Positions 45,686 to 53,899 of a DNA stretch of 64,000 bases are shown here, piece after piece. The notes beneath the pieces are model-generated. The model was given only the letters and a program-made list of their open reading frames with translations, did no database searches and was not told the origin of the DNA. Within the stretch, counting starts at the first letter, position 1, and every line of letters starts with the position of its first letter. The DNA is from Microbacterium sp. (GTDB lineage Bacteria; Actinomycetota; Actinomycetes; Actinomycetales; Microbacteriaceae). The stretch is taken from NCBI GenBank assembly GCA_003248655.1, contig QFPM01000009.1:62001-126000 (forward strand), read 5' to 3'. The translations under genes were made by a program, and so were the position numbers.

Positions 45686-45715
45686 GGATGCCGCGGACGA
45701 AAGCCGTCGGCATCC
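45686..45715 (-). terminator. GGATGCCG inverted pair downstream of the aldo-keto reductase
   Basis: GGATGCCG (45686-45693) and CGGCATCC (45708-45715) form an 8-bp stem, 32 bp beyond the reductase stop. Confidence 0.4.
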
Positions 45716-45746
45716 CCCAAGTCTAGTGTTCGCGCCCGGCGAGGAT

Positions 45747-46685
45747 TCAGGGCACCCGGTGCCCGGCGGCGCGGAAGAGCTCGTACCACTCCGCGCGGGT
45801 GAGCGGCAGGTCGGACCCGAGCGCCGCCTCGGTCACCCGGGCCGGCGTCGTCGTACCGAGGACGACCTGGATGCCCGCCGGATGCCGGGTGATCCACGCC
45901 GTCGCGATCGCGAGCGCGGGCACGTCGTACTGCGCGGCGAGCCGGTCGATGACGGCGTTGAGCTCGGGGTAGGCATCCGAGCCGAGGAAGACCCCGGCAT
46001 CCGTCCCCGACTGCAGCGGCGACCACGCCTGCAGCGTGATGCCGTTCACGCGGCAGTAGTCGACGATGCCGCCGCCGTCGAGGGTGACCGACTGCGCGTC
46101 GCCGGCGACGTTGGCATCCACGCCCTGCGCGATCGCGGGGGCGTGCGGGATGGACAGCTGGATCTGGTTCGCGACGATCGGCTGGCGCAGCGCGGTGCGG
46201 AGGAGGTCGATCTGGCGCGGCGTGTGGTTCGAGACGCCGAAGGCGCGCACCTTGCCGCTCTGCTCGAGGTGGTCGAACGCGCGCGCGACCTCGTCCGGCT
46301 CGACGAGCGCGTCGGGGCGGTGCAGCAGCAGGATGTCGAGGTAGTCGGTGTCGAGCGCCTCGAGCGAGCCCTCGACCGACCGCACGAGGTGGTCGTAGGA
46401 GAAGTCGAAGTACGGACCGTCCTTCACGATGCCGGCCTTCGACTGGATCGTGATCTCGGCGCGCTGCGACGGAGTCAGGCGCAGGGCTTCGGCGAACCGG
46501 CGCTCGCAGTCGTGCAGGCCTGGCCCGTAGATGTCGGCGTGGTCGAAGAAGTCGATGCCCGCGTCGCGCGCGGCGCTGACGAGCGTGCGCACCTCGTCGT
46601 CGGACGATTCCGCGATGCGCATGAGACCGAGGACGACATTGGGCGCGGTGGTGGCGCCGAGCGGCACCCGGGTGACGGCAGGCAT
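45747..46685 (-). CDS. Aldo-keto reductase
   Basis: A 312-residue TIM-barrel NADPH reductase. Asp/Tyr/Lys/His tetrad regions are GIDFFDHADIYGPG (Asp and Tyr), IQSKAGIV (Lys) and LLLHRPD (His); VSNHTPRQIDLL and VVLGTTTPARVTEA bind the cofactor. It resembles the YdhF/YhdN-type reductases of unknown substrate. Divergent from the NMNAT-like/methyltransferase gene; both have leaderless-type -10 elements. Confidence 0.92.
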   Translation of the reverse strand: MPAVTRVPLGATTAPNVVLGLMRIAESSDDEVRTLVSAARDAGIDFFDHADIYGPGLHDCERRFAEALRLTPSQRAEITIQSKAGIVKDGPYFDFSYDHLVRSVEGSLEALDTDYLDILLLHRPDALVEPDEVARAFDHLEQSGKVRAFGVSNHTPRQIDLLRTALRQPIVANQIQLSIPHAPAIAQGVDANVAGDAQSVTLDGGGIVDYCRVNGITLQAWSPLQSGTDAGVFLGSDAYPELNAVIDRLAAQYDVPALAIATAWITRHPAGIQVVLGTTTPARVTEAALGSDLPLTRAEWYELFRAAGHRVP

Positions 46686-46691
46686 CCGTCG

Positions 46692-46697
46692 ACTCTA
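46692..46697 (-). promoter_or_regulatory. Promoter of the aldo-keto reductase gene
   Basis: TAGAGT 6 nt before the ATG at 46685, with TCGACC 17 bp further upstream (46715-46720) as a weak -35. Confidence 0.45.
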
Positions 46698-46735
46698 GCC
46701 CGGGTGCGGCGCCCGGTCGAGGGGCGGGTCGGGCC

Positions 46736-46741
46736 TAACGT
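46736..46741 (+). promoter_or_regulatory. Leaderless -10 of the NMNAT-like/methyltransferase gene
   Basis: TAACGT 7 nt before the GTG at 46749. Confidence 0.45.
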
Positions 46742-46748
46742 GGGACGG

Positions 46749-48320
46749 GTGAGCGCACCCCGCCCCGGCATCCAGCACGTCATCGTTCCCGGCCGCCATC
46801 ACCTGCTGACCCGGTTTCAGGCCGCGTATCTGCACGACCTGCTGGCCGGCCGGGTACGCGACGAGGCCGGCGAGCCGATCGCGGTCGCACCGGATGCCGT
46901 CGTGGTGTGGGCGGTCACGAGCGCCAACCACGCTGGCACCCGTCGCAATCCCTTCCCCGCGCATCGGCGCGAGGCCGCGATCGAGATCCTCGCGCACGTC
47001 GAGCACATCCCGTCGATCGTCGTGCCGGTCGTCGACGTCGCCCCGACACCCCGCTTTGCCGAGATCACCCTGAAAGAGATCGCGTACGCGACGGCGGAGC
47101 AGGTCGTCCCGAGCCCCGCCACCGCGGTCGTCGCGACCTCGACGCCGCAGGTCGCCGAGATGTACCGGGCGCTGGGCTATCGCATCGCCCCGATGGAGCA
47201 CGGGCATCCGGCCTCCCCTCGCACGCCGTGGGAGCTGCTCGACGAGTTGATGGCCGGGTCGGACGCGTGGCGCGCGGATGCCCACCCGGCGAGCCTCGAC
47301 ATCGTGGATCGCTACGCCCTGGCCGCGCAGGCCGTAGCGATCGCCGCCGACCCGATCATCGGCGACGAGGCCGGTCTCACCCAGACGCGCGACTATCGCA
47401 CCTACAGCCGCTCCTTCGAGGATGCCGCGGAGCGCAAATGGGCGCAGGCGCGACCCTGGATCGTGCCCGGGCGGATCGCGGACCTCGGCTGCGCGACCGG
47501 CGCCATGCTGGAGCTCGCCTCTCGCGACCCCGCGCTCGCCGAGTCCGACCTCATCGGCGTCGAGGTCGCTCCCGACCTGTTCGCCGCGTGCGAGCACAAG
47601 AAGTCCGCGGGCGCGTTCGCCAACCCGAACACCTTCTTCTATCGTCGCAACATCCTCGCCGGGCGACTGTTTCCCGACCGCAGCATCGCGACGACGCTGA
47701 GCTTCGCGCTGACCCACGAGATCTACTCGTACGGCGAGGGGATGCCGTCGCTCGAGGCCTTCGCGCGCGCCATCGCCGCGCACACGATGCCCGACGGCGT
47801 GTGGATCAACTCGGATGTCTGCGGACCCGCCGATCCCGACCGGCTCGTGCGACTGCGGATGCACGGTAGTGACGTCACCACGCCCGCACGCGAGCTGCGC
47901 GGTTCGAACGACGAGATCGCCGCGTACCTCGACGCGCTTCCCGTCGGCAGCCGCGTCGCACAGTTCGCGCAGGACTTCCGTGCGCTCAGCGGCGCGGCCT
48001 GGGACTACCGCGTGATCGACGAGCGGACGATCGAGCTGCGCCTCGCGGATGCCATGGAGTTCCTCGAAACGGTCTCGTACACCCGCAACTGGCTGTCGGA
48101 GATGCACGAACGGTTCTGCGCCCTGTCGTGGTCGCACTGGCGCGAGCTCATCGCGTCGGTCGGGCTCGAGATCGACGAGCGCTCGGGGCCGTGGCGCAAC
48201 GACTGGCTCGTGGCGAACCGGTTCGCGCCCGCGGCATCCCTCGTCGATCTCGACGGCGAGCCGGTGGACTGGCCCGACACACACCTGCTCCTGGTCGCGC
48301 GCCGCCCGCTCGAGGGCTGA
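46749..48320 (+). CDS. Fusion of a nucleotidyltransferase-like domain and a SAM-dependent methyltransferase
   Basis: A 523-residue two-domain protein. Residues 1-170 resemble nucleotidyltransferases of the NMNAT/HxGH fold (GIQHVIVPGRHHLLTRFQAA, TSANHAGTRRNPFPAHRREA, HVEHIPSIVVPVVDV). From about residue 225 comes a class I methyltransferase: ADLGCATGAMLELASRDP is the SAM glycine motif, with DLIGVEVAPDLF and LSFALTHEIYSYGEGMPSLE later. The GTG start at 46749 follows the -10. No obvious substrate; the neighbouring NrtR-like regulator and NAD-kinase-like gene make pyridine-nucleotide chemistry a reasonable guess. Confidence 0.75.
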   Translation: MSAPRPGIQHVIVPGRHHLLTRFQAAYLHDLLAGRVRDEAGEPIAVAPDAVVVWAVTSANHAGTRRNPFPAHRREAAIEILAHVEHIPSIVVPVVDVAPTPRFAEITLKEIAYATAEQVVPSPATAVVATSTPQVAEMYRALGYRIAPMEHGHPASPRTPWELLDELMAGSDAWRADAHPASLDIVDRYALAAQAVAIAADPIIGDEAGLTQTRDYRTYSRSFEDAAERKWAQARPWIVPGRIADLGCATGAMLELASRDPALAESDLIGVEVAPDLFAACEHKKSAGAFANPNTFFYRRNILAGRLFPDRSIATTLSFALTHEIYSYGEGMPSLEAFARAIAAHTMPDGVWINSDVCGPADPDRLVRLRMHGSDVTTPARELRGSNDEIAAYLDALPVGSRVAQFAQDFRALSGAAWDYRVIDERTIELRLADAMEFLETVSYTRNWLSEMHERFCALSWSHWRELIASVGLEIDERSGPWRNDWLVANRFAPAASLVDLDGEPVDWPDTHLLLVARRPLEG

Positions 48321-48325
48321 GCGGA

Positions 48326-49009
48326 TCACCCCTCCGGGCGCGTGAACGGCGGCTGCAGCTGGCCGACCGGGCCTCGGCGAAAGAGTTGCGCCGGGCGCCC
48401 GCCGTCGCGCACAACCTCGCCGGTGGGCTCGACGAAACCTGCCGCCCCCGTGATCTTGCGGTGGAAGTTGCGCGGGTCGACGGGCGCGCCCCAGACGGCC
48501 TCGTAGACCGCGCGCAGCTGCGCGATCGTGAACTCGGGCGGGCAGAACGCCATCGCGAGCGCCGAGTACTCGAGCTTCGCGCGGGCGCGCTCCACGGCAT
48601 CCGCGAAGATCGCGACGTGGTCGAACGCGAGCGGCAGCGCGCCGCTTTCGACCTCGGCGACCGGCCACCACCGCGCCGAGCGGGCATCCGATCCCGCGAA
48701 CGGCTCGGCGAGGTCGGGCGCGAGCGCGAGCCACGCGACCGACACGACGCGGCCTCGCGGGTCGCGGCCGGGCGCGCCGTAGGTGCGCACTTGCTCGAGG
48801 TGTACGCCCGAGTTCACGCCGGTCTCTTCTGCCAGTTCGCGGTAGGCGGTCTCCTCGGGGTCCTCGTCGTCGAGCACGAAACCGCCCGGCAGCGCCCACA
48901 TGCCGGCGTGCGGCTCGATGCCGCGTTCGACGAGGAGGACGTGGAGCGCGCGACCCCGAATCGTCAGCACGACGAGGTCGGCGGCGACCGCGAACGAGAA
49001 AGGCTCCAC
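48326..49009 (-). CDS. NrtR-like Nudix transcriptional regulator
   Basis: A 227-residue protein. An N-terminal Nudix domain (GMWALPGGFVLDDEDPEETA, YRELAEETGV) is followed by a C-terminal winged-helix-like domain (ALAMAFCPPEFTIAQLRAVY, RNFHRKITGAAGF), the NrtR architecture. NrtR regulators repress NAD genes and are released by ADP-ribose. Here the Nudix box is intact (GX5EX7REUXEEXGU), so it could also hydrolyse. GTG start with a leaderless -10 at 49016. Divergent from the SPFH/NAD-kinase-like operon, with two operator-like sites between. Confidence 0.88.
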   Translation of the reverse strand: MEPFSFAVAADLVVLTIRGRALHVLLVERGIEPHAGMWALPGGFVLDDEDPEETAYRELAEETGVNSGVHLEQVRTYGAPGRDPRGRVVSVAWLALAPDLAEPFAGSDARSARWWPVAEVESGALPLAFDHVAIFADAVERARAKLEYSALAMAFCPPEFTIAQLRAVYEAVWGAPVDPRNFHRKITGAAGFVEPTGEVVRDGGRPAQLFRRGPVGQLQPPFTRPEG

Positions 49010-49015
49010 GAGGAC

Positions 49016-49021
49016 AGCCTA
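49016..49021 (-). promoter_or_regulatory. Leaderless -10 of the NrtR-like gene
   Basis: TAGGCT 6 nt before the GTG at 49009; the first operator-like site begins 6 bp upstream of it. Confidence 0.5.
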
Positions 49022-49027
49022 CCTGAA

Positions 49028-49077
49028 ATCGTCATCTTGACGATAAGCAAATGGATAGTTATCGTCTAACTGACACT
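49028..49077. promoter_or_regulatory. Two NrtR-type operator candidates and the SPFH-operon promoter
   Basis: Site 1, ATCGTCA-TCT-TGACGAT, is a perfect 17-bp inverted repeat (49028-49044). Site 2, ATCGTCTAACTGACACT, is a degenerate copy 33 bp on (49061-49077). The rightward promoter TTGACG (49037-49042), 17-bp spacer, TATCGT (49060-49065) overlaps both. One regulator could thus repress its own gene and the operon. Confidence 0.65.
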
Positions 49078-49096
49078 AACGAGAGAGAAGGATGCC

Positions 49097-50104
49097 ATGG
49101 CCACCATCACCGCCCGCCCCTTCGTGCGGCACCTGAGCACGACCCCCACCATGCACGTCACTCACCTGCGCCGCGGGGAAACCCGCCACACCGGCACTGG
49201 GCAGACGTTCTGGTTCCGCCCCCTCGACGCCGCGATCAGCGAGGTGCCGCTCGATGACCGCGAGCTGTCCGTCGTCGTGGCCCTGCGTACCGCCGACCTG
49301 CAGCAGCTGTCTGCTCCGACGACGGCCACCTACCGGATCGTCGATCCCGAGCTCGCGGCCCGCCGCGTCGACTTCTCGATCGACCTGTGGACCGGCGCGT
49401 GGGCCGAACAGCCGCTCGATGCGATCGCGGCGCCCCTGCACGGCGCGACCACCGCCGCCGTCGTGCACCTCCTCCAGCCGCGCACCCTCGACAGCGCGCT
49501 GCGTGCCGACCTCGCCGAACTCGGCGCCGCCGCGACCGCGATGCTCGCGAACGACACGCGGCTGACCGACCTCGGCATCCAGATCGTCGGCGTGCGCTTC
49601 TCGCCGCTGCGAGCCGAGCCGGACGTCGAGCGCGCCCTGCAGACGCCCGCGCGCGAGGCGATCCAGCAGGATGCCGACAAGGCGACCTTCGCCCGCCGCG
49701 CCCTGGCCGTCGAGCGTGAGGCGGCGATCGGCGAGAACGAGCTGTCGAACCAGGTCGAGCTCGCCCGCCGGCAGCAGGAGCTCGTCGAAGCGAAGGGTCT
49801 GAACGCCAGGCTCGAAGCCGAGCAGGCTGCCCTCACGGCCTCGATCGCCGTCGAAGCCGACGCGAAGCGCATCCGCACGAACGCTCAGGCCAAGGCAGAC
49901 GCCGACCGCGTGCTGGGCGAAGCGGCCGGCGCCGCTGAGCGCGCCCGCCTGGCGGCGCTTCGCGAGGTTCCCGTCGAGGTGCACACCGCGCTGGCGCTGC
50001 GCGAACTGGCCGGGAACCTGCCGGACATCCAGAACCTGACCATCACGCCCGACCTGCTGACCGACCTGCTCGGCCGACTCGGCGTCCGCGGCGGGAGCAA
50101 CTGA
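49097..50104 (+). CDS. SPFH/Band 7 (slipin-like) protein
   Basis: A 335-residue SPFH-domain protein with no membrane helix: PTTATYRIVDPELAARRVDF and LTDLGIQIVGVRFSPLRAEP are the core blocks, followed by a long Ala/Glu/Arg-rich coiled coil (AEQAALTASIAVEADAKRI) and a short C-terminal helix. SPFH proteins scaffold membrane microdomains; this soluble form with an NAD-kinase-like partner is unusual. The start follows GAGAGAGAAGG. The next gene begins one base after its stop. Confidence 0.85.
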   Translation: MATITARPFVRHLSTTPTMHVTHLRRGETRHTGTGQTFWFRPLDAAISEVPLDDRELSVVVALRTADLQQLSAPTTATYRIVDPELAARRVDFSIDLWTGAWAEQPLDAIAAPLHGATTAAVVHLLQPRTLDSALRADLAELGAAATAMLANDTRLTDLGIQIVGVRFSPLRAEPDVERALQTPAREAIQQDADKATFARRALAVEREAAIGENELSNQVELARRQQELVEAKGLNARLEAEQAALTASIAVEADAKRIRTNAQAKADADRVLGEAAGAAERARLAALREVPVEVHTALALRELAGNLPDIQNLTITPDLLTDLLGRLGVRGGSN

Positions 50105-50105
50105 C

Positions 50106-50999
50106 ATGGCCGCGCCGCGCGCCGTCGTCGTGCACCGGGCGAGTGAGTTCACCGAGCTGCTCGCCCGGCACGGCACCCGAGGTCAGGTCGCCTTCTTCCT
50201 CGATCAGCGCGGGCAGAGCCTCGAGGCCGTCGAGGAGCGGCACGAACGCACCCGCGCCGCGCTCGCGGAGGTGGCCGCCGGCATCCCCCTCGAGTGGCGG
50301 CGCGCATCGGTCGAGCGCAGCGAGCTGGCCCGGTTCGTCTTCGAGCCCGACGACGTCGTGCTCGTCGTCGGGCAGGACGGGCTCGTCGCCAACGCGGCGA
50401 AGTACCTGGGCGCGCAGCCCGTCATCGGCATCGATCCCCTGCCGGGCATCAACGCCGGAGTGCTCGTGCCGCACACACCGGCACGGGGCGTCGCGCTCGC
50501 CGAGGCCGCACAGGCGGGTGCCGCGCCGGTGTGCGAGCGGACGATGGTGCAGGTCCGCACCGACGACGGTCAGTCGCTGACAGCGCTCAACGAGGTCATG
50601 ATCGGACAGATCGGGCACCAGTCGGCGCGCTACACGCTGGACGTCGCCGCGCGCCACGAGCGGCAGTCATCGTCGGGCGTCATCGTCGGAACCGGCACGG
50701 GCGCGACCGGCTGGTGCTCCTCGATCGCCCGCATCCAAGCGCCACGGATGGCGCTGCCCGCGCCCACCGATCGCTCGCTCGCGTGGTTCGTGCGCGAGCC
50801 CTGGCCCTCGCCCAGCACGGGCGCCGACCTCATCGCAGGTCGGTTGGATGCCGGCGAGCTGAGCCTGCGCGTCGAGTCCGACCGGTTGGTCGCGTTCGGC
50901 GACGGCGTCGAGGACGACCGGATCTCGCTCTCCTGGGGTCAGCGATTGAGCGTGACGGTCGCCGATCGCACGCTACGCACCATCGTCGCGCCGCGCTGA
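50106..50999 (+). CDS. NAD kinase-like protein
   Basis: A 297-residue protein of the diacylglycerol/NAD kinase fold. GQDGLVANAAKYLG corresponds to the GGDGT catalytic block (Asp kept, first Gly replaced by Gln), NEVMIGQIGHQSARYTLDV to the NDV strand, and VGTGTGATGW to the ATP-binding TPTGSTAY block. The Asp needed for NADP production is present, but the altered motifs mean activity or substrate may differ. Translationally coupled to the SPFH gene. Confidence 0.8.
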   Translation: MAAPRAVVVHRASEFTELLARHGTRGQVAFFLDQRGQSLEAVEERHERTRAALAEVAAGIPLEWRRASVERSELARFVFEPDDVVLVVGQDGLVANAAKYLGAQPVIGIDPLPGINAGVLVPHTPARGVALAEAAQAGAAPVCERTMVQVRTDDGQSLTALNEVMIGQIGHQSARYTLDVAARHERQSSSGVIVGTGTGATGWCSSIARIQAPRMALPAPTDRSLAWFVREPWPSPSTGADLIAGRLDAGELSLRVESDRLVAFGDGVEDDRISLSWGQRLSVTVADRTLRTIVAPR

Positions 51000-51006
51000 T
51001 CCCCCG

Positions 51007-51423
51007 TCAGCGGACGAACGTGATCGACAGCGGGTAGGTGTACCACTCGCCGCGGTTCGCCCGGACCGCAGCGATGATCGAGAAGATCACCGTCACGATC
51101 GACACCGCGAGCGTCAGGAACATGCCGATGAACAGCAACCAGAGGAACCCCGAGACCACCTGCGCGATGAGCATGGTGAGCTGGAAGTTCAATGCCGTTG
51201 CCGAGTGGGCGCGGATGAACGGACCGCGGTCCTTCAGCACGAGGTAGACCACCAGCGCGGGGATGAATCCGAAGAAGATGCCGCCCACGTGCACGAGGGT
51301 CGCCCAGAGCCGCTCATCGGCCGGGTTCAGCGGCGGCGCCGGCGCGTAGGCTCCCACCGGCGGCTGCGGCGGATACGGGGGCTGCTGGGGAGGCTGCGGC
51401 GGCTGATACGGAGGCGTGGTCAT
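51007..51423 (-). CDS. DUF4870 membrane protein
   Basis: A 138-residue protein. A Pro/Gln/Tyr-rich cytoplasmic start (MTTPPYQPPQPPQQPPYPPQ) is followed by three helices in the DUF4870 pattern (LNPADERLWATLVHVGGIFF, DRGPFIRAHSATALNFQL). Uncharacterised family. It lies between, and is divergent from, the SPFH/NADK-like pair and the flotillin gene. Confidence 0.88.
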   Translation of the reverse strand: MTTPPYQPPQPPQQPPYPPQPPVGAYAPAPPLNPADERLWATLVHVGGIFFGFIPALVVYLVLKDRGPFIRAHSATALNFQLTMLIAQVVSGFLWLLFIGMFLTLAVSIVTVIFSIIAAVRANRGEWYTYPLSITFVR

Positions 51424-51430
51424 GGCATCC

Positions 51431-51436
51431 AGCCTA
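51431..51436 (-). promoter_or_regulatory. Leaderless -10 of the DUF4870 gene
   Basis: TAGGCT, then GGATGCC (7 nt), then the ATG at 51423: the genome-wide GGATGCC word fills the whole gap. Confidence 0.5.
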
Positions 51437-51476
51437 GAACCCGATACGGTCGAAAGACATCGACAAGGAAGCGAGT

Positions 51477-52970
51477 GTGTCCGTGGACATCTTCACCGCC
51501 GGCGGCATCATCTTTCTCATCGGGCTGATCGTGGTCGCAGCCATCGTGCTGCTGATCTTCGTGCTCATCATGGTGCGTGCCTGGTACAAGGTCGCGAAAG
51601 CAGACCAAGCTCTCGTCATCGTCGGAAAGAGCCAGAAGGGCGCCGACGGCGCCTCGTCGCGCATCTCGGTGATCACCGGTGGCGGCGCGCTCGTGAACCC
51701 CCTGACCCAGCGCGCCGAGATGATCTCGCTGCGGGCGCGGCAGATCAAGATGGAGCCGACGGCCCAGGCATCCAACGGTGTCACGGTCAATGTCTCGGGC
51801 GTCGCGCTCGTGAAGATCGGGTCCGACCCCGAGTTCGTGCGGCGGGCGGCGGAGCGGTTCCTGTCGCAGGACGGCGCCATCGAGCAGTTCACGACCGAGC
51901 AGCTCGAGGGCGCGCTGCGCGGCGTCGTCGCGACGCTGACGGTCGAGCAGCTCATGAAGGACCGGCAGAAGCTGTCGGACCAGATCGCCGAGGGCATCAA
52001 GAGCGACCTGCTCGCGCAGGGACTCATCCTCGATTCGTTCCAGATCCAGGGTGTCACTGACAAGAACGGCTACATCGACGCCCTCGGCGCGACCGAGGTC
52101 GAGCGCGTGCGCCGCGAGGCCGAGGTCGCCCGCATCAACGCCGCGCGCGAAGTGCGCGCCCGCCAGATCGCGACCGACGAGGCGAACCTCGTCGAGCAGA
52201 CCGCGTTCGACAAGAACTCCGCCGCTGCCGCCGCCGAGGTCGGCCGGGCCCGCGCCGAGGCTGAGCAGGCCGAGGCCCTCGCCCGCGCCGAGCGCGAGCA
52301 GGCGGTCCTCCTGCAGGGCGCCGAGAACAAGCAGGCGCAGCTCGATGCCGACATCAAGAAGGTCGCCGACGCGTCGCTCTACGAACGCCAGCGCGCAGCG
52401 GATGCCGCGGCGTACGGCGAGGTCAAGGCCGCCGAGGCGCGCGCCCAAATCGCGGCGCAGGAGGCGGAGGCCACGCGCCTGCGCGCGCAGGCCGAGGCCG
52501 ACGCGGTGCGGCTCGTGGGCGAGGCGCGGGCATCCGCGATCGAGGCGGAGGCCCGGGCGCTGTCGCAGAACCAGGAGGCGCTGCTCGCCCAGCGGGCCCT
52601 CGAGGCGCTCGTGCCGATGATGACCGAGTTCGCACGCGGCTTCGACAAGGTCGGGCAGATCACCGTGCTCGGCGGCGAGGGCGCGTCGTCGCACATCGCG
52701 GCTGAGTCGGCATCGAGCCTGCGCGCGAGTTTCGACGCGATCGAGGCGGCGACGGGCATCGACCTGCGCCAGGTCATCCAGGGGCAGGCGACGGGGCGCG
52801 GGATCGCGCAGGGCATCCGGCAGGAGGCCACGGCATCCGCGGGTGGCGCTTCTGCGGAGGGTGGCGCGACTGGGACCGCGCCAGTGGAGGCTTCGAGCGG
52901 CCTCGAGCGCGCCGAGCAGATCGGCGCCGCCTTCGCGGCGGCGAGCCATCCCGACGCGAGCGGGGCGTGA
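51477..52970 (+). CDS. Flotillin-like SPFH membrane protein
   Basis: A 497-residue flotillin. One N-terminal membrane helix (IIFLIGLIVVAAIVLLIFVL), an SPFH domain (ALVIVGKSQKGADGASSRIS, NVSGVALVKIGSDPEFVRRA), a long Glu/Ala-rich coiled coil (about 230-400) and the C-terminal TEFARGFDKVGQITVLGGEG tail of flotillins. Flotillins organise membrane microdomains and fluidity. The GTG at 51477 follows AAGGAAG. Second SPFH protein within 4 kb. Confidence 0.93.
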   Translation: MSVDIFTAGGIIFLIGLIVVAAIVLLIFVLIMVRAWYKVAKADQALVIVGKSQKGADGASSRISVITGGGALVNPLTQRAEMISLRARQIKMEPTAQASNGVTVNVSGVALVKIGSDPEFVRRAAERFLSQDGAIEQFTTEQLEGALRGVVATLTVEQLMKDRQKLSDQIAEGIKSDLLAQGLILDSFQIQGVTDKNGYIDALGATEVERVRREAEVARINAAREVRARQIATDEANLVEQTAFDKNSAAAAAEVGRARAEAEQAEALARAEREQAVLLQGAENKQAQLDADIKKVADASLYERQRAADAAAYGEVKAAEARAQIAAQEAEATRLRAQAEADAVRLVGEARASAIEAEARALSQNQEALLAQRALEALVPMMTEFARGFDKVGQITVLGGEGASSHIAAESASSLRASFDAIEAATGIDLRQVIQGQATGRGIAQGIRQEATASAGGASAEGGATGTAPVEASSGLERAEQIGAAFAAASHPDASGA

Positions 52971-52977
52971 CCGCGGC

Positions 52978-53895
52978 TCAGCCGTAGCCGCACCACGAGG
53001 TCACCCAGCGGAGGATCTGTGCCTTCAGGTCGGGATCTGCCGCGAGGGTGAACTGTCCGGGTTCGCCGTCGATCTCGACGTCGAGCGTGAAAACGGTGCC
53101 GCGCTTGTCCTCTTGTACCGCGTGCGGGTCGCAGCGCGCCGGCAGCAGCGGGAGATCGACGCTCTGCGGAGAGCTGATCGGCGTGACGACGGCGCCGACC
53201 GGGAACGCACCACGGGCCACCCCGGTGAACGTCAGCAGGTTCGTCTCGCGCACATCGACGAGTGTCAGATCGCCGCCGCCGATGCCCGGCTTCAGCTGCA
53301 CCTCGAGCATGGCGGGCGCGCCCACCGCTGACGGGGTGAAGCGGCCGAAGGAGATCTCCGCGGCATCCGCGGCGTGCAGCGCGACGCACTCGCGGCGGTG
53401 CAGGGCCGCGAGGAACGGGAACACCTCCGGAGCGGCGGCCGTGCCCGAACCCATCTGCGCGCCCACGGCATAGTCGATCGTGACTGTCGCCGCTGCCTCG
53501 TCGGGCACGGTGCAGTCGACGGTCGCGAGCTGCACGCGGACGTTGACCGTCGCGCCGGGGGCGAGAGTCGACGTGCGATCGACCACGCGGGTCGCCGGGC
53601 CGGTGAACCGCGGATCGTCGACGCGTACCGCGCCGATCATCACGGCGGCATCCGAATCGTTGCGCACCTGCACCTGCGCCTGCCGGTCGGCGACGTCCGA
53701 CCGCAGCTGCGTCACCGCGACCGTGACACCCTCCGGCAGCCCGGACGGGGCGGGGGTCGGGTCTGTCGCCGCGCACCCGGTCGCGAGTACGAGCAGTGCC
53801 CCGGCGATCGCGGCGCATAACTCAGGCAGAATGGCCCGCGCGGGGCCGGCCTGCGGCCGACAAGCCCGATTTGCCTGAGTTATGCGCCCGCCCAC
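52978..53895 (-). CDS. Putative lipoprotein with uncertain start
   Basis: Its secreted part (CAATDPTPAPSGLPEGVTVA onward) is about 265 residues, beta-rich, with no known domain. A lipobox LLVLATGC ends a hydrophobic segment, but the only in-frame start in a sensible place is GTG 53895, which makes a 41-residue signal region whose first half is encoded by the palindrome at 53812-53888. Start at 53895 lies 4 nt beyond the menC stop, allowing coupling. Either the palindrome inserted into the gene's start or an unusual start codon is used. Function unknown. Confidence 0.6.
   Translation of the reverse strand: MGGRITQANRACRPQAGPARAILPELCAAIAGALLVLATGCAATDPTPAPSGLPEGVTVAVTQLRSDVADRQAQVQVRNDSDAAVMIGAVRVDDPRFTGPATRVVDRTSTLAPGATVNVRVQLATVDCTVPDEAAATVTIDYAVGAQMGSGTAAAPEVFPFLAALHRRECVALHAADAAEISFGRFTPSAVGAPAMLEVQLKPGIGGGDLTLVDVRETNLLTFTGVARGAFPVGAVVTPISSPQSVDLPLLPARCDPHAVQEDKRGTVFTLDVEIDGEPGQFTLAADPDLKAQILRWVTSWCGYG
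53812..53888. repeat. Palindrome, family GGCGCATAACTCAGGCA
   Basis: Perfect 17-bp arms GGCGCATAACTCAGGCA (53812-53828) and TGCCTGAGTTATGCGCC (53872-53888) with a GC-rich core. It overlaps the 5' end of the lipoprotein frame and ends 12 bp before the menC stop codon. Confidence 0.9.
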
Positions 53896-53899
53896 GCGG

